A stretch of DNA of 64,000 nt from assembly GCA_965216915.1 (NCBI GenBank), contig CBDCGS010000010.1, positions 682,001 through 746,000 on the forward strand, given 5' to 3'. Both the position numbers and the translations under genes were made by a program. The notes under the pieces were generated by a model. It did no database searches. It was not told the origin of the DNA and worked only from the letters and a program-made list of their open reading frames with translations. This document shows, piece after piece, positions 24,981 to 32,259 of the stretch. The DNA comes from CBDCGS01 sp965216915. GTDB taxonomy: Bacteria; Pseudomonadota; Alphaproteobacteria; UBA828. Positions within the stretch are counted from its first letter, which is position 1. Every line of letters starts with the position of its first letter.

Positions 24981-25592
24981 TCAGCCGGCGTGGCGCGCTG
25001 GAATCTCCGGGCGATAGCGATAGTGGCCGGTGATCGGAAAGTCGAAGAGCATGTCCTCGAGTTCGGGCCCGCGGCCGATATTGTGCACGATGAGGGGCCG
25101 CGCGCCGTCGCGCGAGCGCCGGCTGGTGACGATGCCGATATGCGGGCGACTGCCGCCCACCATCCAGGTCACGAGGTCGCCCGGGCGGTAATGCGCGGGG
25201 TCGCGTGTCACGGTGAGACTGCGACCGTGTTTGGTGAAGAACGCCGCGAGATTGGGGACGCGGCGGTGATCGATGTTGCGGTCGGGGCGCGACAGGCCCC
25301 AGAGGGGCGGATAGGCGGCGAAATCCACCGTCATGTCCTCATGCACCAGACGCTGCAGATCGACGCCGAGCGTGCGATAGGCGCGGATCACGACATCGGT
25401 GCAAACGCCGCGGTCCGGCGCGACATCGCCCATCGGGTAGGCGATGGCGACGTAGGAACCGTCATACACCACGCGATGCTGCGTGCGTTCGAGGGCCGCC
25501 GCCTCGAGCCGCTCCGCGAAGGCCGGCGGCGCATCGGCCCGCGCGAGGCCGGCGCTTGCGAGGATCATCAGCATTGTCGCCAAGGCGCGCAT
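24981..25592 (-). CDS. Secreted DUF1287-family protein
   Basis: 203 residues from ATG 25592 with a signal peptide (about 1-20, MRALATMLMILASAGLARA). The DUF1287 core is evident: YDGSYVAIAYPMGDV, then D-R-G-V-C-T-D-V-V-I-R-A-Y with the conserved Cys, VHEDM, R-P-D-R-N-I-D-H-R-R-V-P-N-L, and later PGDLVTWM...HIGIV and LIVHNIGRG. The Cys and His placement resembles NlpC/P60-type papain folds, so a cell-wall amidase or amide-bond hydrolase is plausible. Not operonic with its neighbours. Confidence 0.88.
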   Translation of the reverse strand: MRALATMLMILASAGLARADAPPAFAERLEAAALERTQHRVVYDGSYVAIAYPMGDVAPDRGVCTDVVIRAYRTLGVDLQRLVHEDMTVDFAAYPPLWGLSRPDRNIDHRRVPNLAAFFTKHGRSLTVTRDPAHYRPGDLVTWMVGGSRPHIGIVTSRRSRDGARPLIVHNIGRGPELEDMLFDFPITGHYRYRPEIPARHAG

Positions 25593-25738
25593 TTGCCCAG
25601 TGAACGCCGGGATTGTGGCAAAGCAATGGCGTCTTTGCGCGAAACGCGAGTGGTGGTGCCCGCGCCACTCCATTCGTCGGCGTGATGCCGCGGGTCGGTC
25701 GGGATGCCGCGGGTCAGTCGGGATGCCGCCCCTCGCCG

Positions 25739-26263
25739 TCATTCCATGGAGACGGCCAAACTCCGCAAGGCGTCCGCGATGGGGATGAACAGGCCGAGGC
25801 CTTCGGCGCCGCCACCGCTATTCTTGCCGACCGACATCCCGATGATGCCACCGCGCGCGTCATAGAGCGGCTCGCCGCTGCTGCCGGGTGAGACCGCGGC
25901 ATCGGCCTGGATGAAGGCCAGCCCTGAGCTGCGATCGGTTCTGAGGCCGCCCACCACGCCCTTCGTCGTGGTGGCGTGCAAATCCTCCAGAATCGGGCTG
26001 CCGACGGCGAACACCTCAGCCGCTATCGGCGGCGTCGCCAACGCGACATGAGGAGCCCGCGCGAGCGTGATCGGGGCCTTGAGGAGCGCGACATCGCGCG
26101 TCGGGTGTGTGCGAATCACCTCCGCAACCAGCGCGAGGCCGCTCGAGGTCGCGATCTGCACCTTGGATGCCTCGCCGACGACGTGAGCGTTGGTCAACAA
26201 ATGGCCCTGCTTGCCGACGAAGAAGCCCGATCCGTGGCCGGTTCCAATGCGGATGGTGACCAC
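25739..26263 (-). CDS. Trypsin-like (S1C/HtrA-type) serine protease, 5' end lost or unresolved
   Basis: The protease core is intact: HVVG with catalytic His in LLTNAHVVG, Asp in RDVALLK, and Ser in SPGSSGEPL (a variant of GNSGGPL). The only conventional start is GTG 26263, which opens directly on the first strand of the protease. The frame continues open upstream to a stop at 26582-26584, and its translation there (FENAFADSTERFA, LALARG, FVFERAAPHVV) looks like the usual N-terminal region of this family, yet it contains no ATG, GTG or TTG and no signal peptide. The gene therefore seems truncated at its 5' end against the oxidoreductase gene, or uses a non-standard start. Confidence 0.7.
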   Translation of the reverse strand: MVTIRIGTGHGSGFFVGKQGHLLTNAHVVGEASKVQIATSSGLALVAEVIRTHPTRDVALLKAPITLARAPHVALATPPIAAEVFAVGSPILEDLHATTTKGVVGGLRTDRSSGLAFIQADAAVSPGSSGEPLYDARGGIIGMSVGKNSGGGAEGLGLFIPIADALRSLAVSME

Positions 26264-26571
26264 GTGGGGCGCCGCCCGCTCGAAAACGAACTTGCCAGGG
26301 CTCTGGCCGTTCGCAAGGACAAGGGTATCGCCCGTGGTCTGGGCATCCGCCCGCGACGATTGTGCGTCGCCGCGGGCAAGCGCGAGCGGCGTTCGCGCCG
26401 CCGCGAATCGCTCGGTCGAATCGGCAAAGGCGTTTTCAAAGGAAATGGATATCCCGCTCTTGATCGGCTCCTCCTGACGGAAGCGCGCGCTCGAACACGC
26501 CGCGTGTTTGTCGGATCGCAGCGCGCGGAGAGAAGAGGGCGCACCTCGGACCGCATGCTCTCGCGTCGTGG

Positions 26572-27549
26572 CTAGGGCACTTCAAGCACCTGTTTTCCCA
26601 CCACTTTTCGGGCGCGCAATGCCTCGAGGGCGTCGGTGACCTCGGCGAGCGGTAATGTGCGCGAGATGTGGGGCTTGAGGGCGCCCTCGGCATACCAGCC
26701 GAGCATCGTTTCCATGTAGGCGCGGTTGGCCTCCGGGTGGCGGTGGGCGAAGGCGCCCCAGGCGACGCCGATGACGTGCGCCTCCTTCAGAAGGATGATG
26801 TTGGTCTTCGCTTCCGCGATGCGGCCCGCGGCGAAGCCGATCACGAGGAGCCGGCCGCGCCAGGCGAGCGCGCGCAGCGAGATGTCGAACACGTCGCCGC
26901 CCACCGGATCGTAGATCACGTCGGCGCCGCGGCCGTCGGTTAGCGCCTTGATGCGCTCGCGGAGGTCTTCGGTGCGGTAGTTGATCAGGTGGTCGGCCCC
27001 GTATTGTTGCGCGATCTTGAGTTTTTCGTCGCTACCGCCGGTTGCAACAACCGTGGCGCCGAGCTTGTTGCCGATCTCGACGGCGGTGAGGCCCACCCCG
27101 CCGGCCGCGCCATGCACCACCAGGATCTCGCCCGCCTTCAGCTGGGCGCGCTCGACGAGCGCGTGATAGCTCGTGCCATAGGCCACCGGAAACGCCGCGC
27201 CATGCGCATAGGGCATGGCATCGGGGATCGGCACCACATCCTTGGCGGGGGCGACGGCTTCTTCCGCCATGCAGCCATAGGACATCGAGGTGAGCACGCG
27301 CTGTCCCACCGCGAGGCCCGTGACGGCGGCACCGACCTCCAGCACGTCGCCCGCGCATTCCATGCCGGGCACGAAGGGGAAGGGCGGGCGGAGCTGATAT
27401 TTCCCTTCGATCAGAAGGAGATCGGGGAAATTTACACCCACCGCGTGGACCTCGATACGAACCCCATCGGGACCGAGGGTGGGCGGGTCGATCTCCGCGT
27501 GCTTGAGGGTCTCGGGAGGGCCGAAGGCGGTGCACAGGATGGCTTTCAT
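26572..27549 (-). CDS. Quinone oxidoreductase-like zinc-independent MDR protein
   Basis: 325 residues from ATG 27549. Medium-chain dehydrogenase/reductase of the NADPH:quinone oxidoreductase type: N-terminal GroES-like domain with VNFPDLLLIEGKYQ and FVPGMECAGDV, cofactor loop VHGAAGGVGLTAVEIG near 150, GADHLINYR, then DVIYDPVGGDVF. It lacks the structural zinc cysteines, as expected for this class. It would reduce quinones or enoyl/alkenal substrates with NADPH. Stand-alone gene, with the protease remnant overlapping its 3' side. Confidence 0.9.
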   Translation of the reverse strand: MKAILCTAFGPPETLKHAEIDPPTLGPDGVRIEVHAVGVNFPDLLLIEGKYQLRPPFPFVPGMECAGDVLEVGAAVTGLAVGQRVLTSMSYGCMAEEAVAPAKDVVPIPDAMPYAHGAAFPVAYGTSYHALVERAQLKAGEILVVHGAAGGVGLTAVEIGNKLGATVVATGGSDEKLKIAQQYGADHLINYRTEDLRERIKALTDGRGADVIYDPVGGDVFDISLRALAWRGRLLVIGFAAGRIAEAKTNIILLKEAHVIGVAWGAFAHRHPEANRAYMETMLGWYAEGALKPHISRTLPLAEVTDALEALRARKVVGKQVLEVP

Positions 27550-27611
27550 GGAGGTTTCTCGCTGTTGATCCGGCCGTGCGGGCGTTGACATAGCCTCGGC
27601 GGGGCGCTTTG

Positions 27612-28514
27612 TCAGGTCCCCTTGAGGCGCTCGAGCTCGTCGACCGAGCGCGGCCAGTCCTTTTTCAGGAGCCGCGAGAGCGAGCGGTCGGCGAGCAGGC
27701 GGCCCTCGGTTTGGCAACGCGGACAATAGTTTGTCTCGTTGCTGGCGTAGCGGATGCGCTGGATCGGCGTGGCGCAGACGGGGCAGGGCTTGCCGTAGCG
27801 GCCGTGGGCCGCCATGCCGTCGCGAAACGCCGTGACCTTCTCGGGAAAGCCGTCACCGGTCTCCTCTCGAAGACGCGCGATCCAGTCGCTGAGCGTCGCC
27901 CGCGTGGCCTCGTGCAGGCGTGCGATGGCCTCCTCGTTCAGTTTTTGCGTCATTGCGACGGGCGAAAGCCCTGCGTGGTGCAGAATTTCGTCGGAGTAGG
28001 CGTTGCCGATGCCGCTGAAAAGCCTGGGATCGGTGAGCGCGCGCTTCAACGTGTGGTTTCGCGCCGTCAACGCGGCCCTGAAGGCCGCGAGAGGCGCCTC
28101 CAGCACCTCCAGGCCGCCCGGATCGTGCGCGGCCAGCCCCGTCTCATCGGCCACCACATGGAGCGAAGCGCGCTTCTTGGAGCCCGCCTCGGTCAGAATG
28201 AGCGTGCCATGCGCGAAATCGAAGCCCGCCAGCCCGCGCTTGCCGGGGAGCGGTTTCGCGGGCGCGTCGTGCCAATGCAGGCGACCCGCGATCATCAGGT
28301 GCAGGACCAGCCACTCCCCGCTCTCGACGCCGATCGCGATGCGCTTGCCGAGGCGGCGAAACCCGGCCACGCGCTTGCCGTGCACGGCGGTGAGCGGCGG
28401 CTCGACCGAGCGGAGAAGGAACGGGTTGCCCAACCGAACGCCGTCGAGGCTTTGCCCGCCGATGCGGCGCTCCAGCGCCTCGAGGTAGATCGTGATGTCC
28501 GGCAGCTCGGGCAT
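27612..28514 (-). CDS. mutM: Fpg/Nei-type DNA glycosylase
   Basis: 300 residues opening with MPELPDI, so the catalytic Pro2 and Glu3 are present, and a DNA-binding lysine at K57 (LGKRIAI). The H2TH part contains LFSGIGNAYSDEILHHAGLSP. The C-terminal zinc finger has CPVC and CPRC pairs (about 248-270). The enzyme excises oxidised purines and nicks the abasic site. The sequence is more divergent than the orthodox MutM of alphaproteobacteria (for example HLMIAGRLHW and the zinc-finger spacing), so it may be a paralogue of the Nei-like branch; the symbol is tentative. 49 bases separate it from the oxidoreductase start. Confidence 0.88.
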   Translation of the reverse strand: MPELPDITIYLEALERRIGGQSLDGVRLGNPFLLRSVEPPLTAVHGKRVAGFRRLGKRIAIGVESGEWLVLHLMIAGRLHWHDAPAKPLPGKRGLAGFDFAHGTLILTEAGSKKRASLHVVADETGLAAHDPGGLEVLEAPLAAFRAALTARNHTLKRALTDPRLFSGIGNAYSDEILHHAGLSPVAMTQKLNEEAIARLHEATRATLSDWIARLREETGDGFPEKVTAFRDGMAAHGRYGKPCPVCATPIQRIRYASNETNYCPRCQTEGRLLADRSLSRLLKKDWPRSVDELERLKGT

Positions 28515-28774
28515 GGCGCATCAGCCTAGCGCGGAGCCGCCTCCCATCGCACGGGTGAAAACGCGTCTTTCGGCGTGCCCTGGCCGCGTTAACCATGCGC
28601 GTGGGCGGCGACCCTTTCCATGTCAAGGGCGGCTCGAGTTTATGAAGAATCGAAATAACGGCGTTTAGCGAGTTGATATAAGGTGGTTATTTTGATGTAT
28701 GCACGACTGAGCCGGGAGTGCCTGGCAATGGCGGAAATCTCATAGATTGATAGCGAAATGGACTGTAATACCTT

Positions 28775-29026
28775 TTAATTGCTGTAGTTTTCACGCCTGT
28801 GCGCGACGATCACAAGGCGGCGGCCTTGGTTCACGATCGCGTAGATGATGCGGTCGAGGCCGATCCGGTGGAGGTGGAGATTGAGGGCTCGGTTCAATGC
28901 GTTGCCGGGCGCGCGGCCCTCCTTGAGGCGCTCGATTGCGCGGATTAGGCGACGTTGCTGGGCCTTGGGCAGGGCGCGGAGAGAGTTTGCGACACGTGGT
29001 GCAAAGATAACCTCGTAATTTGCCAT
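28775..29026 (-). CDS. RelE/ParE-family toxin
   Basis: 83 residues from ATG 29026, two bases after the antitoxin stop (TTG 29032, overlapping that stop, is the alternative). The RelE/ParE fold shows in YEVIFAPRVANSLRALP, RRLIRAIERLKEG, LHRIGLDRIIYAIVN and a terminal strand LVIVAHRREN. Members either cut mRNA in the ribosome or poison gyrase; the C-terminal R-R-E-N-Y is compatible with the RelE/YafQ side. Co-transcribed behind its antitoxin. The gene and its upstream region have lower GC than the surroundings. Confidence 0.87.
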   Translation of the reverse strand: MANYEVIFAPRVANSLRALPKAQQRRLIRAIERLKEGRAPGNALNRALNLHLHRIGLDRIIYAIVNQGRRLVIVAHRRENYSN

Positions 29027-29028
29027 GA

Positions 29029-29286
29029 TCAAAGGTCTAATTCGCGTTTGAGTGTATCCAGGTCAGGCCCACCCTTCTCGCAATATTCGATCAGCGAAGC
29101 GGTCGCCTCCTCGATGTCGGCGTAGCGCTCGATCGCCTGGAGAAGCGCCAAATCGTTGGTCGAAACAACCGCCGCCAAGGGCTTGCCGTGCTTGGTGATG
29201 GTGGCCCGCTCGGCGGCGATGGAGACGCGGTTGACGATGTCGCCGAGCCGCTCGCGCGCTTCGCTCACCGTGAATGTGGACGTCAT
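29029..29286 (-). CDS. Phd/YefM-family antitoxin
   Basis: 85 residues from ATG 29286, chosen over earlier in-frame starts because AGGAGAG lies 6 bases upstream. Typical Phd/YefM N-terminus: FTVSEARERLGDIVNRV, TITKHGKPLAAVVS, LLQAIERYADIEEA. The acidic C-terminal tail (DLDTLKRELDL) would wrap the toxin. It binds its own promoter as a repressor; the tandem 15-base repeats at 29331-29358 are the probable operator. Confidence 0.88.
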   Translation of the reverse strand: MTSTFTVSEARERLGDIVNRVSIAAERATITKHGKPLAAVVSTNDLALLQAIERYADIEEATASLIEYCEKGGPDLDTLKRELDL

Positions 29287-29330
29287 ATCAACTCTCCTGG
29301 CCAACCCTCCTGGGAGGGAAACGGTGAAGC

Positions 29331-29358
29331 GTACAAATCGTTTCCGTACGAATCGTTT
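29331..29358 (-). promoter_or_regulatory. Tandem operator repeats of the toxin-antitoxin operon
   Basis: On the minus strand AAACGATTCGTAC and AAACGATTTGTAC lie head-to-tail with a 15-base period (12 of 13 bases identical), 45-72 bases upstream of the antitoxin ATG and just after a candidate TTGACG/TAAACG promoter. Autoregulatory binding of Phd/YefM-type complexes to repeated sites is known; the assignment here is by position. Confidence 0.55.
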
Positions 29359-29728
29359 AAACGGCGCAATTTGCGTCAATCGTCAGATTTGATCGCGATA
29401 TTTGCGCGAAATTAGCGCAATAAAGCCTGAAAATAGCGCAGTCTATTTTGTACGAATGGGGCAGTTGGGGTGAATTGGGAGTTTCGGCAAATTGGACTGT
29501 CGGTCGGTCCTGGTGCCGGGATTTCGCGCGGCGATGGCGAGACGCGGAGACAGGACGGAGGCAGAGGCAGAGGGGGCCGACTATGCACGCGGGCGGAGCG
29601 CGACCCGGCCGAACCACAGCGTCGCGACGGGAAAATAACGAACGTGGCCGGCGCGGGTGTGTCCGTGCGCGGTGAGGCGGTCGGGATGATGCCCGCCTCT
29701 GAGGGTGAGGAGGAAAGGCGGGGGCGCC

Positions 29729-29769
29729 TTGACAAACAAGCATGGTCGGGTATAGAACAAAAACAGAAC
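29729..29769 (+). promoter_or_regulatory. Sigma-70 promoter with overlapping LexA (SOS) box for imuA
   Basis: -35 TTGACA (29729-29734), 16-base spacer, -10 TATAGA (29751-29756). GAAC-N7-GAAC (29755-29769) is the complement of the alphaproteobacterial LexA direct repeat GTTC-N7-GTTC and overlaps the -10. LexA bound here would block polymerase, so the operon should be DNA-damage induced. Confidence 0.9.
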
Positions 29770-29843
29770 AGAAAAGCAAAGCGCAGTACACCGCACAGCA
29801 CAGGAAACAGCCCGGTAGCGCCACTCTGGGCCTGGAGGTAAGC

Positions 29844-30683
29844 ATGTCAGAACCTCTGGCGCTTTTTCCGACACCACTCGATCGCCTGCGCCGCCAGGTG
29901 CGCGCCTTGGAACGCGGCGGCACCATCGACGGATCATCGGGCGCGGAACACGGCGGCGAGGCTTGCGGCTTTCGCCTCGGTGTCACTGCGCTGGATGCGG
30001 CCTTGCCCTGGGGCGGCCTCGCGCGCGGCAGCCTGCATGAGATCGCGGGCGCGGCGGGCGATGGCGCCGCGGCGGGCTTCGCGAGCGCGCTGGTGGTCCG
30101 ACTTTTGCGGGAATGTCCGGACAACCAGGCCGTGCTCTGGTGCCAGCATCGGCGCGCGCTGGGCGAGACCGGTGCGCATTACGGCCTCGGCCTCGCCGCC
30201 TTGGGGCTCGACCCGCGCCGCCTCGTCCTGGTGCGGGTGACACGCGCGGCGGACGTGCTCTGGGCGCTGCGCGAGGGCCTCGGCTGCCGCCATCTCGCCG
30301 CCGTGGTGGGCGAGGGGGCGGCGGCCGATCTCACCGGCAGCCGGCGCCTGCAGCTCGCCGCCGAGGCGAGCGGGGTGACGGCGTTCCTGCTGCAGGGCGG
30401 CGCCGGCTGGGCGAGCGCCAGCGCGGCGCTCACCCGCTGGCAGATCGAGCCCGCGCCGAGCATGATTTCATTGACATCTCATGGGGTTATGCCTGCCGCC
30501 GGCATGCCGGAAAGCCGGCGCGACCGGGCGCTCGGCTTCGGGCCGGCGCGCTGGCGCGCGCATCTCACGCGCTGCCGCGGCGGGCGGCCCAGATCGTGGC
30601 TTTTGGAGTGGCATCATGAGACGGGTGATTTCGCTTTGGCTGCCCCGCTTTCCGACCGATCGGCTGAGCCGGCGGCGGCCTGA
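29844..30683 (+). CDS. imuA: ImuA, RecA-like mutasome protein
   Basis: 279 residues from ATG 29844 with GGAGGT 5 bases upstream. RecA/SulA-like fold of the ImuA family: FRLGVTALDAALPWGGLARGSLHEIAG at about 45-70 in place of a Walker A site, VLWCQHRRA, YGLGLAALGLDPRRLVLV, CRHLAAVVGEG. ImuA joins ImuB and DnaE2 in the damage-induced translesion mutasome of bacteria that lack Pol V. First gene of the LexA-controlled operon, and its end overlaps imuB by 68 bases. Confidence 0.92.
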   Translation: MSEPLALFPTPLDRLRRQVRALERGGTIDGSSGAEHGGEACGFRLGVTALDAALPWGGLARGSLHEIAGAAGDGAAAGFASALVVRLLRECPDNQAVLWCQHRRALGETGAHYGLGLAALGLDPRRLVLVRVTRAADVLWALREGLGCRHLAAVVGEGAAADLTGSRRLQLAAEASGVTAFLLQGGAGWASASAALTRWQIEPAPSMISLTSHGVMPAAGMPESRRDRALGFGPARWRAHLTRCRGGRPRSWLLEWHHETGDFALAAPLSDRSAEPAAA

Positions 30684-32238
30684 GCTGCGCACGGCGCCGT
30701 TCGTCACCGTGGCCGAAGGCCGCGCAGGCGAAAGCGGCGCGGGCCTCCGCGGTGGCGGCGCCGGGCGGGGCTCAGGCCATGTCATGCGCGTTGCCGCGGC
30801 CAACCGGGCGGCGGAGGGCGCGGCCGGGATCGTGCCGGGGCTCGCGCTGAGCGATGCCCGCGCCCGGCTGCCGAGCCTCGGCACCGTGCCGGCCGATCTG
30901 GCGGGCGATCAGCGCGCGCTCGCCGCGCTCGCTGACTGGTGCACACGCTGGACGCCCTGGACCGCCTGCGACGCGCCCGATCTCGTGAGCCCGCCGGCGA
31001 GCCATCACGCGATTTGGCTCGACATCACCGGCTGCGCGCATCTCTTCGGCGGCGAGGCGGCGCTGGTGACCGATCTCGTCGCGCGGCTCGCGCGCTTCGG
31101 CTATGCGGCGCGCGCGGGCCTCGCCGACACGCCGGGCGCCGCTTGGGCCGCAAGTCATTACGGCGCGCGCGAGCCGGTGCGCATCATCAAGCGCGGCGGC
31201 ACGCGGCGCGCGCTCGCCAAGCTGCCGGTCGCGGCGCTTCGTCTCGAGCCGGCGCTCGTGGAGGAGCTCGAACGGCTCGGCCTTGGCCACATCGGTGCGC
31301 TCGCCGCGCTGCCGCGCAAGGCGCTCGCCCGGCGCTTCGGCGCCGCAGTGCTCACGCGTCTCGATCAGGCGTTCGGACGGGTGCCGGAGCCGCTCTCGCC
31401 GCGCCCGCCGACGGCACCCCAACGTGTGCATCTCGCTTATGCCGAGCCGATTGCGCACCGCGACGCCGTCGCCGCCGGCACCGAGCGCTTGCTCGCACGG
31501 CTCGCCGCCCGGCTCGCGGAGGCCGGCCTCGGGGTGCGCCGGCTCGTGCTCGCGCTCTATCGTGCCGATGGCGGGGTCGCGCGCGTCAGCGTCGGCACCA
31601 GCGCGCCGGTGCGCGCGCCGCGCCACCTCATGCGCCTGATCGACGAGCGGCTGGACGAGGCGGAGCTCGGCTTCGGGGTCGATTTGATGGTGCTCGAGGC
31701 GCCGCACACCGCGCCGCTTGACGCCGCGCAGCCGACGCTCGACGGCGTGGCCCGCGCCGCAGAGGCGGCCCGCGCCGACGCGCTTGGCCTGCTCATCGAC
31801 CGTCTCGGCAACCGCTTCGGGCTCGCGCAGGTGCACGTCCTCGCGCCCGAGGAGAGCCATTGGCCCGAGCGCGCGCAAACGAGCGCACCACCGTTCGCCC
31901 CCGCGGCGGCCGCGGCGTGGCCCGCGGTGCGCGGCCGCCCGATCCGCCTGCTCGCGCGGCCCGAGGCGATCGAGGCGGTCGCCATGGTGCCCGACGACCC
32001 GCCGGTGATGTTCCGCTGGCGACGCGTGATGCACCGCGTGGTCAAGGCGGATGGGCCGGAGCGTATCGCCGCCGAATGGTGGCGGGGCACGCAGCCGCCC
32101 GCGGCGGCCACGAACGAGCTGCGCGACTATTACCGCGTCGAGGATGCCGAGGGGCGGCGCTTCTGGGTCTATCGCGACGCGCCTTATGTCACCGGCGGCA
32201 AGGTCCCCGACTGGTGGCTGCACGGCCTCTTCGCCTGA
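30616..32238 (+). CDS. imuB: ImuB, inactive Y-family polymerase of the SOS mutasome
   Basis: 540 residues from ATG 30616 (MRRVISLWLPRFPTDRL). Y-family layout with palm, thumb and little finger (AYAEPIAHRD near 278, VSVGTSAPVRAPRHLMRLI). The catalytic carboxylates of true Pol IV/V are missing from the first motif (W-L-P-R-F-P instead of D-x-D), as in known ImuB, which acts as a beta-clamp-binding adaptor for DnaE2. The C-terminal domain (RDYYRVEDAEGRRFWVYRD...WWLHGLFA) is the conserved ImuB tail. Overlaps imuA and precedes dnaE2 by 21 bases. Confidence 0.93.
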   Translation: MRRVISLWLPRFPTDRLSRRRPELRTAPFVTVAEGRAGESGAGLRGGGAGRGSGHVMRVAAANRAAEGAAGIVPGLALSDARARLPSLGTVPADLAGDQRALAALADWCTRWTPWTACDAPDLVSPPASHHAIWLDITGCAHLFGGEAALVTDLVARLARFGYAARAGLADTPGAAWAASHYGAREPVRIIKRGGTRRALAKLPVAALRLEPALVEELERLGLGHIGALAALPRKALARRFGAAVLTRLDQAFGRVPEPLSPRPPTAPQRVHLAYAEPIAHRDAVAAGTERLLARLAARLAEAGLGVRRLVLALYRADGGVARVSVGTSAPVRAPRHLMRLIDERLDEAELGFGVDLMVLEAPHTAPLDAAQPTLDGVARAAEAARADALGLLIDRLGNRFGLAQVHVLAPEESHWPERAQTSAPPFAPAAAAAWPAVRGRPIRLLARPEAIEAVAMVPDDPPVMFRWRRVMHRVVKADGPERIAAEWWRGTQPPAAATNELRDYYRVEDAEGRRFWVYRDAPYVTGGKVPDWWLHGLFA

Positions 32239-32259
32239 GCCGCCAAGTTATTGCGCACG

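Larger units (their letters stand above)
29287..29843. other. Divergent regulatory region between the toxin-antitoxin and SOS operons
   Basis: About 557 bases without a gene. From left to right: the antitoxin ribosome binding site; two tandem operator-like repeats (29331-29358); a minus-strand promoter candidate (TTGACG near 29375); AT-rich sequence with an inverted TTGCGC...GCGCAA (29402-29420); a third copy of GTACGAAT (29450-29457); a middle part (about 29480-29710) of average GC without convincing signals; then the sigma-70 promoter and LexA box of imuA (29729-29769) and its GGAGG ribosome binding site. Confidence 0.6.
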
